A stretch of DNA of 8,965 nucleotides, from NCBI GenBank assembly GCA_035515055.1, contig DATJBV010000003.1, positions 1-8,965 on the forward strand, read 5' to 3'. The notes below the pieces were generated by a model. It did not search any database. It saw only the letters and a program-made list of their open reading frames with translations, and had not been told where the DNA came from. Shown here piece after piece: positions 1-5,623 of the stretch. How positions within the stretch are numbered: the first letter of the stretch is position 1; each line of letters begins with the position of its first letter. The translations under genes were made by a program, and so were the position numbers. This stretch comes from Pollutimonas sp035515055. GTDB lineage: Bacteria > Pseudomonadota > Gammaproteobacteria > Burkholderiales > Burkholderiaceae_B.

Positions 1-47
1 CTTTTTTTATGCTTGCCACTCTGCACTCTGTTCAAGGTATACAAACC

Positions 48-274
48 GGCGCCGGTGACGGGGGCGGGGTGGGTTCAGACGTTCGCGGTCAAGGCGTTGC
101 CTTGACTACCCGCGTGGCTGGCCGTTTTCGGGCGGTGGCAGAACTCGTGGGATGGATGATCCCCCGGATCATCCATAAGCTTCCCACTCGAACAACTGCC
201 ACCTTGGATCCCGAAAACGGCCAGCCACGCGGCGCGCCCGCAACTTCGCCCACCCAGCCCCCGCCACCGGCGCC
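48..274 (+). repeat. Long hairpin repeat element, copy 1
   Basis: Outer arms GGCGCCGGTG (48-57) and CACCGGCGCC (265-274) are perfect reverse complements. Inside them a 22-bp perfect stem pairs 111-132 with 210-231, then GGTGGCAG (134-141) pairs with 196-203, and the tip is a perfect 11-bp stem ATGGATGATCC (152-162) with loop CCC and partner 166-176. A side hairpin sits in the left arm at 88-106. The right part carries GCCACGCGGCGCGCCCGC (224-241). The left core, the right motif and a TAAGCTT just after the tip recur in the second copy at 8588-8819, in the same orientation; positions 74-114 and 8616-8656 match at 37 of 41 bases by my alignment. Size and form resemble non-autonomous palindromic repeats such as ERIC or YPAL, but I do not recognise this family. 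It could act as cruciform DNA or as a folded RNA. No target-site duplication is evident. Confidence 0.8.
88..106. repeat. Core palindrome of hairpin element, copy 1
   Basis: GTCAAGGCGTTGCCTTGAC is an 8-bp perfect inverted repeat (GTCAAGGC/GCCTTGAC) around a 3-base centre. Flanking CGCGG (84-88) and CCGCG (110-114) can extend the stem with a bulge. The same 19 bases recur without change at 8630-8648. It could be a side branch of a folded RNA or a dyad site for a DNA-binding protein; the sequence alone does not decide. Confidence 0.8.
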
Positions 275-393
275 TTGCGTTTGTGGGTCAGGGACGAGGC
301 ACGTGCCAGCGCCGGTGTTCGGGTGTGACAGCCACTGGGCCGTCGGCGATCGCCAGCCAGAGACCTGAAACCCGGCGCCAGCCCAGCACCGAT

Positions 394-427
394 GCCCAAT
401 AGGCCAGGCGGGCTGGCCGTATTGGGC
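394..427. repeat. Hairpin with 14-bp stem
   Basis: GCCCAATA (394-401) followed by GGCCAG (402-407) pairs with CTGGCC (413-418) and TATTGGGC (420-427), with one bulged G at 419 and a 5-base loop GCGGG (408-412). There is no T-run after it on either strand, so it is not an intrinsic terminator. It is unrelated in sequence to the longer elements on either side. Function unknown. Confidence 0.7.
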
Positions 428-522
428 GAGCGCATGCCGCTTCTTCTTCAACCGCCAACGCGGCGCAAGAAGGCCAAGCACGCTGCCGGTCCCGACGTCG
501 GTTCAGCACAACCCAATGCAGT

Positions 523-679
523 CGCGGGCGGGTGGCATGGCGATGGCCGGGCTTCGAGGTCGCAGCGAGCCCGGACGCGAAGGCAGCGCGCAGGCGCGAA
601 CGAGCGAGGCGATGCGGGCGAGGCGCGCAGGGCGCCGAGCAGGCCGAGGGACCGGCCATCGCCATGCCACCCGCCCGCG
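523..679. repeat. Perfect 28-bp inverted repeat with 101-base loop
   Basis: Positions 523-550 are the exact reverse complement of 652-679; the arm reads CGCGGGCGGG then TGGCATGGCGATGGCCGG. The loop (551-651) is GC- and purine-rich with many GCGAG-like words. A competing local hairpin CCGGGCT/AGCCCGG (547-553 with 568-574) starts at the inner end of the left arm, so the structure has a side branch placed much like that of the 48-274 element, though without shared sequence. A perfect arm of this length without drift suggests either recent origin or selection on the paired form. Transposon inverted repeats are an alternative, but nothing in the loop encodes a transposase. Confidence 0.75.
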
Positions 680-680
680 G

Positions 681-726
681 CGTGTCAACTGACACGTCTC
701 AGCAACGTCTCAGCGACATCTGACCC
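681..726. repeat. Palindrome plus 11-bp tandem units
   Basis: CGTGTCA-AC-TGACACG (681-696) is a 7-bp inverted repeat. It runs into three 11-base units: ACGTCTCAGCA (694-704), ACGTCTCAGCG (705-715) and the decayed ACATCTGACCC (716-726). CGTGTCAAC from the start of the palindrome recurs directly at 731-739. An 11-base period is about one helical turn and would put repeated contacts on one DNA face. It lies between the 28-bp inverted repeat and the phoR stop codon. It may be a protein-binding array or the degraded end of a mobile element. Confidence 0.55.
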
Positions 727-762
727 GCGACGTGTCAACCAAAACCGTTAGAACGGCGACCG

Positions 763-2058
763 TTAGCTGCCGACGCTGACCCGGGCAGCAGGGAATACCA
801 GCGAGAACACGCTGCCGGCGCCAAGGCGGCTCTGGATTGTCAGTTCCGCATGGTGACGCATCGCCACATGCTTTGTGATGGCCAGGCCTAGTCCCGTGCC
901 GCCTGTCGCGCGCGACCGGCCGCGGTCTACCCGGTAGAAGCGTTCCGTCAGCCGTGGAAGGTCTTGCGATGCAATGCCGATGCCTGTGTCTTGCACCGAA
1001 TAACAGGCTTGGCCTCCTTCGGTAAGAAACCAGCTTACGGTGATCGTGCCGTCTTTCGGCGTGTACCGGATGGCGTTGGTCAGGAGATTGGATATGGCCG
1101 ACGCGAGCTCCGATTCGATGCCTGTCACGCAGAGGTTGTCGGCAACGTTCTCCACAAAGACATGCTGGCCGCGGGAAAGCAGCTTTCCTTGTTGCAGGGC
1201 GGTATGTATTAGGGCGCCCACGCGCACCTGTTCGCCGTCGGCATAGGGTGTGGATTCGAGGGTGGACAGGGTCAGCAAATCGGCAACGATGGCCTGCATG
1301 CGCAACGCCTGTTCGAGCATAAGGCCATGATAGCGTTGCTTTTGTTCGTCGCTTAGCGAGTCGGCCGGCATGTCGTGCATGGTTTCAAGAAAGCCCGACA
1401 ACACGGTCAGCGGCGTGCGCAGTTCATGCGAGACGTTGGCGACGAAGTCTTTGCGCGTGGTTTCCAGCTTCTCGACTTGCGTCACATCGCGTGTCACGAC
1501 CAGGAATTGCCCGAAGCCGTAAGGGGTTAGCTGAACCTGCAAGGCCTTTTCCTGGTCATCGCGGGATAGGTGGAGCAAGACGTGGCCGGGCCAGTGCTTT
1601 TGCTTGGCATAGCGTGCGAACTCGGGTGAGCGCAGTATGTTGAAGATGCTGTGTCCGCGATCGACCGCCAGGTTCAGTCCAACATGCTCGCACGCCATCT
1701 GGTTGCACCACGTGAGTTGCATGGCCTCGTTCAGCGTGATGGCGCCGTCGGGCAAAGCTTCGGCAGCCAGCATGATGCTGTCGACTTGCCGCGTGAGCGA
1801 CTCAATTTCCTGATGGTTGCTGCGCAGCTTGCGGTAAATTGGCGCCAATACTTCGTCCCACGGGCCTACCGATGCCGGAGGAGGCAGTTCGATGTTCTTG
1901 ACCCAGCGCGAAATGCGCGAGAGCTGCAGTCCGCTGACCAGGATCATGATAAGCAGGCCTATTGAGAACACGCCCCAGCCGGTTGACGGTCCCAGCCATG
2001 TACCGCAAAGCCATCCTAGCGCAGCCCATAGGCCAATTGTTATCAAGGTTTTAGTCAT
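763..2058 (-). CDS. phoR: Phosphate regulon sensor histidine kinase PhoR
   Basis: Inner-membrane sensor kinase of 431 residues, the usual PhoR length, that phosphorylates PhoB when phosphate is scarce. Two hydrophobic segments at about 4-20 and 29-46 are separated by only a few residues, so there is no real periplasmic sensor domain, as expected for PhoR, which senses through the Pst/PhoU system. A PAS-like region covers about 95-195. The kinase core is complete: H-box FVANVSHELRTP with phospho-acceptor His211, N-box around Asn324 and Asn328 (SNLLTNAIRYTP), G1 DTGIG at 357-361, F-box RFYRV at 373-377, and G2 GGTGLG at 386-391. It follows phoB by 43 bases on the same strand, so the two are almost certainly one operon. 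No clear Shine-Dalgarno precedes the ATG, which suggests coupling to or weak initiation after phoB. No phoU or pst gene follows; the next 760 bases are gene-free. Identification is firm. Confidence 0.95.
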   Translation of the reverse strand: MTKTLITIGLWAALGWLCGTWLGPSTGWGVFSIGLLIMILVSGLQLSRISRWVKNIELPPPASVGPWDEVLAPIYRKLRSNHQEIESLTRQVDSIMLAAEALPDGAITLNEAMQLTWCNQMACEHVGLNLAVDRGHSIFNILRSPEFARYAKQKHWPGHVLLHLSRDDQEKALQVQLTPYGFGQFLVVTRDVTQVEKLETTRKDFVANVSHELRTPLTVLSGFLETMHDMPADSLSDEQKQRYHGLMLEQALRMQAIVADLLTLSTLESTPYADGEQVRVGALIHTALQQGKLLSRGQHVFVENVADNLCVTGIESELASAISNLLTNAIRYTPKDGTITVSWFLTEGGQACYSVQDTGIGIASQDLPRLTERFYRVDRGRSRATGGTGLGLAITKHVAMRHHAELTIQSRLGAGSVFSLVFPAARVSVGS

Positions 2059-2101
2059 GCGGACGGGTCGTCATGGGCCGGGGCGTAGTTGCAAAAGCGT
2101 G

Positions 2102-2803
2102 TCAGGCGGATTTAGGCAGTTGGGCGGTGAACCGGTAGCCGGCGCCGCGGACCGTTTCAATATGGTCTTCGTGATGGCTGGGTTCCAGAGCTTTGCGCAG
2201 GCGCCGGATATGGACGTCTACGGTGCGCTCCTCGACGAACACATGGTCTCCCCATACCTGGTCCAACAACTGGGCACGGGAAAAAACACGTTCAGTGTGC
2301 GTCATGAAAAAGTGTAGCAGGCGAAATTCGGTGGGGCCGAGGGTAAGCGAAACGTCGTTGCCGATGACGCGGTGAGTCGCCGGATCCAGGCGTAATGTTC
2401 CCAATTGTATGATGTCGTCCGTGAGCTGCGGGGCGCGGCGGCGCAATACCGCCTTGATGCGGGCCATCAGTTCCTTGGGCGAGAACGGCTTGGTGATGTA
2501 GTCGTCGGCGCCCGCTTCCAGGCCCTCGATCTTGTCATGCTCGGCGCCTTTGGCTGTGAGCATGATCACCGGGACCTGGCGTGTGCGTTCATCGGCGCGC
2601 AAGGTTTTGGCCAAGGTAATGCCGGAAGCGCCGGGAAGCATCCAGTCCAGAAGAATCAAGTCGGGCAATTCGGCGCGTATAAGCGTCTGGGCCTGTTCGG
2701 CGTCGAAAGCGCGCAAGACTTTATGGCCGGCAAACGACAAGTTTACCGAGATCAATTCCTGGATGGCCGGCTCATCTTCTACTACAAGTATGGTCGTGGT
2801 CAT
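2102..2803 (-). CDS. phoB: Phosphate regulon response regulator PhoB
   Basis: OmpR-family transcription factor of 233 residues. The receiver domain (about 3-120) has the acidic pocket Glu9/Asp10, the phospho-acceptor Asp53 in LILLDWMLPG, switch Thr83 in VIMLTAK and Lys105 in ITKPFSP. A winged-helix DNA-binding domain fills about 130-230, with LGPTEFRLLHFF, VWGDHVFVEERTVDVHIRRLR and the wing motif RGAGYRF. Phosphorylated PhoB binds Pho boxes and turns on phosphate-scavenging genes. It is the first gene of the phoB-phoR operon, transcribed away from ubiE. A plausible Pho box and -10 hexamer upstream (2858-2891) suggest autoregulation, as known for phoB elsewhere. WGDHVFVEERTVDVHIRRLR and pairing with a PhoR of typical form distinguish it from other OmpR-type regulators. 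Confidence 0.95.
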   Translation of the reverse strand: MTTTILVVEDEPAIQELISVNLSFAGHKVLRAFDAEQAQTLIRAELPDLILLDWMLPGASGITLAKTLRADERTRQVPVIMLTAKGAEHDKIEGLEAGADDYITKPFSPKELMARIKAVLRRRAPQLTDDIIQLGTLRLDPATHRVIGNDVSLTLGPTEFRLLHFFMTHTERVFSRAQLLDQVWGDHVFVEERTVDVHIRRLRKALEPSHHEDHIETVRGAGYRFTAQLPKSA

Positions 2804-2857
2804 GGCGCCTGATAGAAAGTCGATTAGTGGGATAGGTTAATGCAAGTCATGGCGGCG

Positions 2858-2891
2858 ATAATATGGGCGAAATATTTCAGGTTTGTGAAAA
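2858..2891 (-). promoter_or_regulatory. Putative Pho box and -10 of the phoBR promoter
   Basis: On the minus strand TTTTCAC-AAAC-CTGAAAT (2891 to 2874) matches the consensus of two CTGTCAT-like heptamers separated by a 4-base AT-rich spacer at 12 of 18 positions by my count. Exactly 10 bases further on is TATTAT (2863 to 2858), one change from the consensus -10 hexamer. Activated Pho promoters lack a good -35 and place the Pho box about 10 bases before the -10, so the arrangement fits. Transcription would start near 2851, about 47 bases before the phoB ATG. Seen: both motifs and spacing. Inferred: PhoB binding. Confidence 0.5.
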
Positions 2892-2915
2892 TCCCGTTCT
2901 CGTTTCAATTCCCAA

Positions 2916-3710
2916 ATGATGTACGATTATCAAACCATGCAAAATACCCGTACTCCCGCTCCCGAACCTACGCCACAGGCCACGACCCATTTCGGGTTCA
3001 AGACCGTGTCCGAACAAGAAAAAGCCGGCAAGGTAGCCGAGGTGTTCCACTCGGTGGCCAGCCGCTACGACGTCATGAATGACCTCATGTCGGGTGGCCT
3101 GCATCGCATCTGGAAGGCCTTCACCATCGGACGCGCCGACGTCCGTCCCGGAATGAAAGTGCTCGACATTGCCGGCGGTACGGGCGACTTGGCCCGCGCC
3201 TTCGCCAAGCGCGCGGGGCCATCCGGCGAAGTTTGGCTTACCGATATTAATGACTCCATGCTGCGTGTTGGCCGCGATCGCCTTACCGATCAGGGCTTGC
3301 TTGTGCCTACCGCCGTCTGCGATGCCGAAAAACTTCCGTATCCCGACGGCTATTTCGACCGAGTCAGCGTGGCTTTCGGTTTGCGCAACATGACACATAA
3401 AGATCGCGCACTGTCCGAAATGCGCCGGGTGCTGAAGCCGGGCGGCAAATTGCTGGTGCTGGAGTTTTCGCGGGTGGCCAAGCCGCTGGCGCCGGCCTAC
3501 GACTGGTATTCATTCAATATCCTGCCCTGGCTGGGCAAGAAAGTTGCCGGCGACGAGGAAAGCTATCGGTACCTGGCCGAGTCCATCCGCATGCACCCGG
3601 ACCAGGCAACGCTGGCTGGCATGCTGGAAGCGGCGGGGCTGTCGCGTGTCCGGTATTTCAATTTAACCGCCGGCTTGGTGGCCCTGCACGAGGGCGTGAA
3701 CCTGGGGTAG
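2916..3710 (+). CDS. ubiE: Ubiquinone/menaquinone C-methyltransferase UbiE
   Basis: SAM-dependent C-methyltransferase that converts 2-polyprenyl-6-methoxy-1,4-benzoquinol to its 3-methyl form in ubiquinone synthesis, and demethylmenaquinol to menaquinol where that pathway exists. The reading is 264 residues from the first ATG. The family opening THFGFKTV is at 24-31, VFHSVASRYDVMNDLMSGGLHR at 43-64, the SAM-binding motif VLDIAGGTGD at 82-91, FGLRNMT at 154-160, RVLKPGGKLLVLEFS at 171-185, and YRYLAESIRMHPDQ at 217-230. Three in-frame ATGs (2916, 2919, 2937) compete, none with a visible Shine-Dalgarno; the residues before THFGF are variable in the family and do not settle it. A GATTAT hexamer at 2925-2930 might even be a -10 for a leaderless message starting near 2937. 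The gene diverges from phoB. In E. coli ubiE lies directly before ubiJ and ubiB; here a Tim44-like gene lies between. Confidence 0.95.
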   Translation: MMYDYQTMQNTRTPAPEPTPQATTHFGFKTVSEQEKAGKVAEVFHSVASRYDVMNDLMSGGLHRIWKAFTIGRADVRPGMKVLDIAGGTGDLARAFAKRAGPSGEVWLTDINDSMLRVGRDRLTDQGLLVPTAVCDAEKLPYPDGYFDRVSVAFGLRNMTHKDRALSEMRRVLKPGGKLLVLEFSRVAKPLAPAYDWYSFNILPWLGKKVAGDEESYRYLAESIRMHPDQATLAGMLEAAGLSRVRYFNLTAGLVALHEGVNLG

Positions 3711-3732
3711 GCGCGATGCCATTGAACTTCTT

Positions 3733-3761
3733 TTGCCCCATCCGGTCTCACTTTATGCTAA
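3733..3761 (+). promoter_or_regulatory. Possible promoter of the Tim44-like gene
   Basis: TTGCCC (3733-3738) and TGCTAA (3756-3761) are separated by 17 bases in the 116-base gap after ubiE; TATGCT (3754-3759) is an alternative -10 with a 15-base spacer. The match to sigma-70 consensus is only moderate, but the gap is AT-richer than the genes around it and the next gene has its own strong ribosome binding site, which fits an independent start. Confidence 0.3.
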
Positions 3762-3826
3762 TGTTCAGCTTCCAGTAAGATTATCCGCTTACCGCTGAAT
3801 CTACATGAAGTCAAAAGGAGCTATAC

Positions 3827-4825
3827 ATGTCTCAAGGATTTTCACGACTAATCGCCGTTGCCATGCTGGTTGTATCAGCAGGTGCAATGTTGTCGGTGTC
3901 GTTCGACGCAGAGGCGCGTCGCATGGGCGGCGGTAAGAGCTTCGGCCGGCAGTCTTCAAACGTAACTCAGCAGCGCCAGGCCGTCACTCCCCCTGCCGCT
4001 CCAAGCACGATGTCGCGCGCGGCGGCACCCGCCGCTGGGGCCGCAGCCGCGGGCACGGCTGCCAAGAGCGGCATGTCGCGCTTTCTGGGTCCCATAGCCG
4101 GTATTGCCGCGGGCCTGGGCATTGCCGCACTGCTTTCCAGCATGGGCCTGTCGGGCGCATTTCTTGAAATGATGTCCAGCCTGCTGCTCATCGGGTTGCT
4201 GGTGTTCGGCGTGATCTTCATTGTGCGCAAGCTGCGCGGCGGTGCCGCCGGTCCGGCCATGCAGCGTGCGGGATCGAGTCCCGCGCCATCGAATCGCCAC
4301 ACTACGTCATCGGGTGCGCAATCGCAGAACACATGGCGCGAGTCCAGCCAGCCGGCAATGCCGGCGGCAGCTCCCGCCGCCGCGGTGGGTTCGGCTGCTT
4401 CGTACGCCTCGGTGCCGGCGGCGCCGCTGGACGACAAGTGGTTTATTCCCGGCGATTTCGATACGTCCGCCTTCCTGGCCAACGCCAAGTCGCAGTTCGT
4501 CGAAATCCAGGCAGTATGGGACAGCGGCGATCTTCAAAAATTGCGCGACTTCATGACCGACGACCTCATCGCTGAAGTCAAGCCCGAGATCCTTGCGCGG
4601 GCCGAGGGCGCAAAAACCGAAGTGGTGCTGCTCAATGCCGAGCTTCTGGGTATCGAGGCAGTGTCGGGTGGTCACCTGGCCAGCGTGCGCTACTCCGGCA
4701 TGCTGCGCGAAGCGGCCGACGCGGAAGCCTTCCGCTTCGAAGAAGTCTGGAACCTGTACAAGTCGGACGGCGCAGGTTGGCTCTTGGCCGGCATACAGCA
4801 AATCCCGCTAGAGAACGCCAGCTAA
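3827..4825 (+). CDS. Tim44-like domain membrane protein
   Basis: Predicted 332-residue envelope protein. Residues 1-30 look like a signal peptide or anchor: a charged start, a hydrophobic stretch, and AEA just before RR. RRMGGGKSFGRQ (31-42) is typical of bacterial Tim44-like proteins. A low-complexity Ala/Pro/Ser linker follows, then two hydrophobic helices at about 86-104 and 111-134, a positive stop RKLRGG, a second Ala/Ser/Pro-rich linker (about 140-200), and a C-terminal Tim44/MBA1-type domain at about 206-328 (FIPGDFDTSAFLANAKSQF, then WLLAGIQQIPL). In mitochondria the Tim44 domain tethers Hsp70 to the import channel; in bacteria its role is not established. The ATG is preceded by AAAGGAG (3814-3820) at good spacing, the best ribosome binding site in the window. 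An intrinsic terminator follows 24 bases after the stop, so the gene probably forms its own unit or ends the ubiE transcript. It separates ubiE from ubiJ, an arrangement that raises a link to membrane-bound quinone synthesis, but that is inference only. Confidence 0.85.
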   Translation: MSQGFSRLIAVAMLVVSAGAMLSVSFDAEARRMGGGKSFGRQSSNVTQQRQAVTPPAAPSTMSRAAAPAAGAAAAGTAAKSGMSRFLGPIAGIAAGLGIAALLSSMGLSGAFLEMMSSLLLIGLLVFGVIFIVRKLRGGAAGPAMQRAGSSPAPSNRHTTSSGAQSQNTWRESSQPAMPAAAPAAAVGSAASYASVPAAPLDDKWFIPGDFDTSAFLANAKSQFVEIQAVWDSGDLQKLRDFMTDDLIAEVKPEILARAEGAKTEVVLLNAELLGIEAVSGGHLASVRYSGMLREAADAEAFRFEEVWNLYKSDGAGWLLAGIQQIPLENAS

Positions 4826-4849
4826 CTCCATGTTTGCCGCATGAACCAG

Positions 4850-4876
4850 AAAGGCGCCACTTCATGGCGCCTTTTT
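4850..4876 (+). terminator. Intrinsic terminator after the Tim44-like gene
   Basis: A perfect 10-bp stem AAAGGCGCCA (4850-4859) / TGGCGCCTTT (4865-4874) with loop CTTCA and a T-run (4872-4876). It lies 24 bases past the stop codon. The minus-strand side ends in only three T, so it works mainly for plus-strand transcription. It separates the ubiE/Tim44-like block from ubiJ onward. Confidence 0.9.
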
Positions 4877-4928
4877 GCTGCGTATGTCGGGGCGCGTGTC
4901 TGATCGGCTTGTTGTAAAACCGTTAAAC

Positions 4929-4958
4929 TTGAACTCTTGCCCGACTCGCCACTCTTAC
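4929..4958 (+). promoter_or_regulatory. Possible promoter of the ubiJ operon
   Basis: Because a strong terminator lies just upstream, the ubiJ-ubiB-di-iron-rfaE2 run needs its own promoter within 4877-4982. TTGAAC (4929-4934) and TCTTAC (4953-4958) with an 18-base spacer is the best sigma-70-like pair I find. The -10 match is weak, and TAAACT (4924-4929) is a competing -10 without a good -35. Confidence 0.25.
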
Positions 4959-4982
4959 GCGGCCATGCCGACACCTGGAACC

Positions 4983-5621
4983 ATGCTTTCTCTACCTTCA
5001 TTTTTCGCTCCTTCCGCCATGTATGCGCGTGTGCTCAACAAGCTGCTGCAGCGCGAAGAATGGGCGCGTGAACGCTTGGGCCAGCACTCCGGCAAGACCT
5101 TGCGGCTGCGCGTGGCGGGCTTCACCTCCAGCCTTACGGTACAGGCCGGCGGGCTGCTGCAGCCGTCCGACCCCGCCATCGTTCCCGACGTTACGCTAAC
5201 GATTCCCGTTCACCGGTTCGCCGATTTGCCGGCTATCCTGCAGGCACGCGACCCGTCCCGCATCGCCACTCTCATGCACATCGAAGGCGATGCGGCCTTT
5301 GCGCAGCTGGCGTCCGATCTGGCGCGCGACTTGCGATGGGACCCTGAAGAAGACTTGTCCAGGGTAGTGGGCGATGTTGCCGCCGTGCGTGTGATGCGCA
5401 CGGGCAAGCTGCTCGCGCAGGGCGTTCAGGCCTCGGCCTTCCGGTTGGCCGAAAACGTTACCGAGTTTTTGGGCGAAGAAAGCGGACTCATGGCGCCGCG
5501 TTTCGCGTTGGACGAACACACCGCGCAATTGGCTGGAGTGGAGCAGCGGTTGAATCTTCTTGATGCGCGGATTGCAAGACTGGGTCGGCCCGCCACGCAC
5601 AATTCCGTGCGCAAGGGTTGA
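4983..5621 (+). CDS. ubiJ: Ubiquinone biosynthesis accessory factor UbiJ
   Basis: Lipid-binding accessory protein of the aerobic ubiquinone pathway; in E. coli UbiJ carries an SCP2 domain that binds the hydrophobic intermediates and, with UbiK, organises the Ubi complex. Read from the ATG at 4983 it has 212 residues, close to the 201 of E. coli UbiJ. The start MLSLPSFFAPSAMYARVLNKLL forms an amphipathic helix; an SCP2-like region covers about 25-125 (GKTLRLRVAGFTSSLTVQAGG, DVTLTIP, IEGDAAFAQLASDL), then RWDPEEDLSRVVGDVAA, and a predicted coiled coil at about 175-200. A TTG at 4875 would add 36 residues, but it lies inside the terminator T-run and the extra residues are not family-like; ATG 4965 is possible. 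The ribosome site before 4983 is weak (TGGAA, 4976-4980). It ends two bases before the ubiB ATG, so the two are translationally coupled. Confidence 0.85.
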   Translation: MLSLPSFFAPSAMYARVLNKLLQREEWARERLGQHSGKTLRLRVAGFTSSLTVQAGGLLQPSDPAIVPDVTLTIPVHRFADLPAILQARDPSRIATLMHIEGDAAFAQLASDLARDLRWDPEEDLSRVVGDVAAVRVMRTGKLLAQGVQASAFRLAENVTEFLGEESGLMAPRFALDEHTAQLAGVEQRLNLLDARIARLGRPATHNSVRKG

Positions 5622-5623
5622 CC

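Larger units (their letters stand above)
1..762. other. Gene-free region rich in inverted repeats
   Basis: No open frame here has the composition, start signal or recognisable motif of a real protein; the readings are low-complexity Arg/Ala/Pro-rich translations of GC-rich palindromes. Positions 2-8 are a run of seven T, which could be the tail of an intrinsic terminator of a gene ending left of the window, though its stem is not visible. From left to right the region holds a long imperfect hairpin element (48-274), a 14-bp hairpin (394-427), a 10-bp palindrome CCGACGTCGG (492-501), a perfect 28-bp inverted repeat with a 101-base loop (523-679), and a palindrome followed by 11-bp tandem units (681-726). 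The right edge abuts the 3' end of phoR. A short hairpin AACGG-CGA-CCGTT (752-764) overlaps the phoR stop codon but has only a weak T-run on the minus strand, so it is a poor terminator. Confidence 0.7.

Noticed and set aside
89..481. Minus-strand open frame across hairpin copy 1, and its counterpart at 8631-8816, both ending VKATP and both containing VAGAPRG at the same 51-residue distance
   Set aside because: The shared peptides are only translations of the two conserved DNA motifs. The AAGCTT landmark between them is in a different codon phase in each copy, so the frame is not kept, and the intervening peptides show no similarity. A small-protein family would need more in-frame copies with synonymous bias.
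523..679. Insertion sequence bounded by the 28-bp inverted repeat
   Set aside because: The interior is 101 bases and codes for nothing; no target duplication is visible. A miniature transposable element remains possible but is not shown.
48..679. CRISPR array
   Set aside because: The repeats are inverted and unrelated to one another, without regular direct repeats and spacers or nearby cas genes.
392..751. Plus-strand open frames in the left spacer
   Set aside because: They run through perfect inverted repeats, are rich in Arg/Ala/Pro/Gly from GC-rich DNA, and lack a ribosome site or any known motif.
752..764. Terminator for phoR at AACGG-CGA-CCGTT
   Set aside because: A 5-bp stem with no proper T-run on the minus strand; termination is more likely in the repeats beyond or Rho-dependent.
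2877..3398. Long minus-strand open frame opposite ubiE
   Set aside because: Shadow of ubiE caused by GC-rich third positions; it has no motif and overlaps a firmly identified gene.
4875..4982. Extended ubiJ from TTG at 4875
   Set aside because: The TTG lies in the terminator T-run, the added 36 residues do not resemble UbiJ, and the ATG at 4983 gives the expected length and a family-like start.
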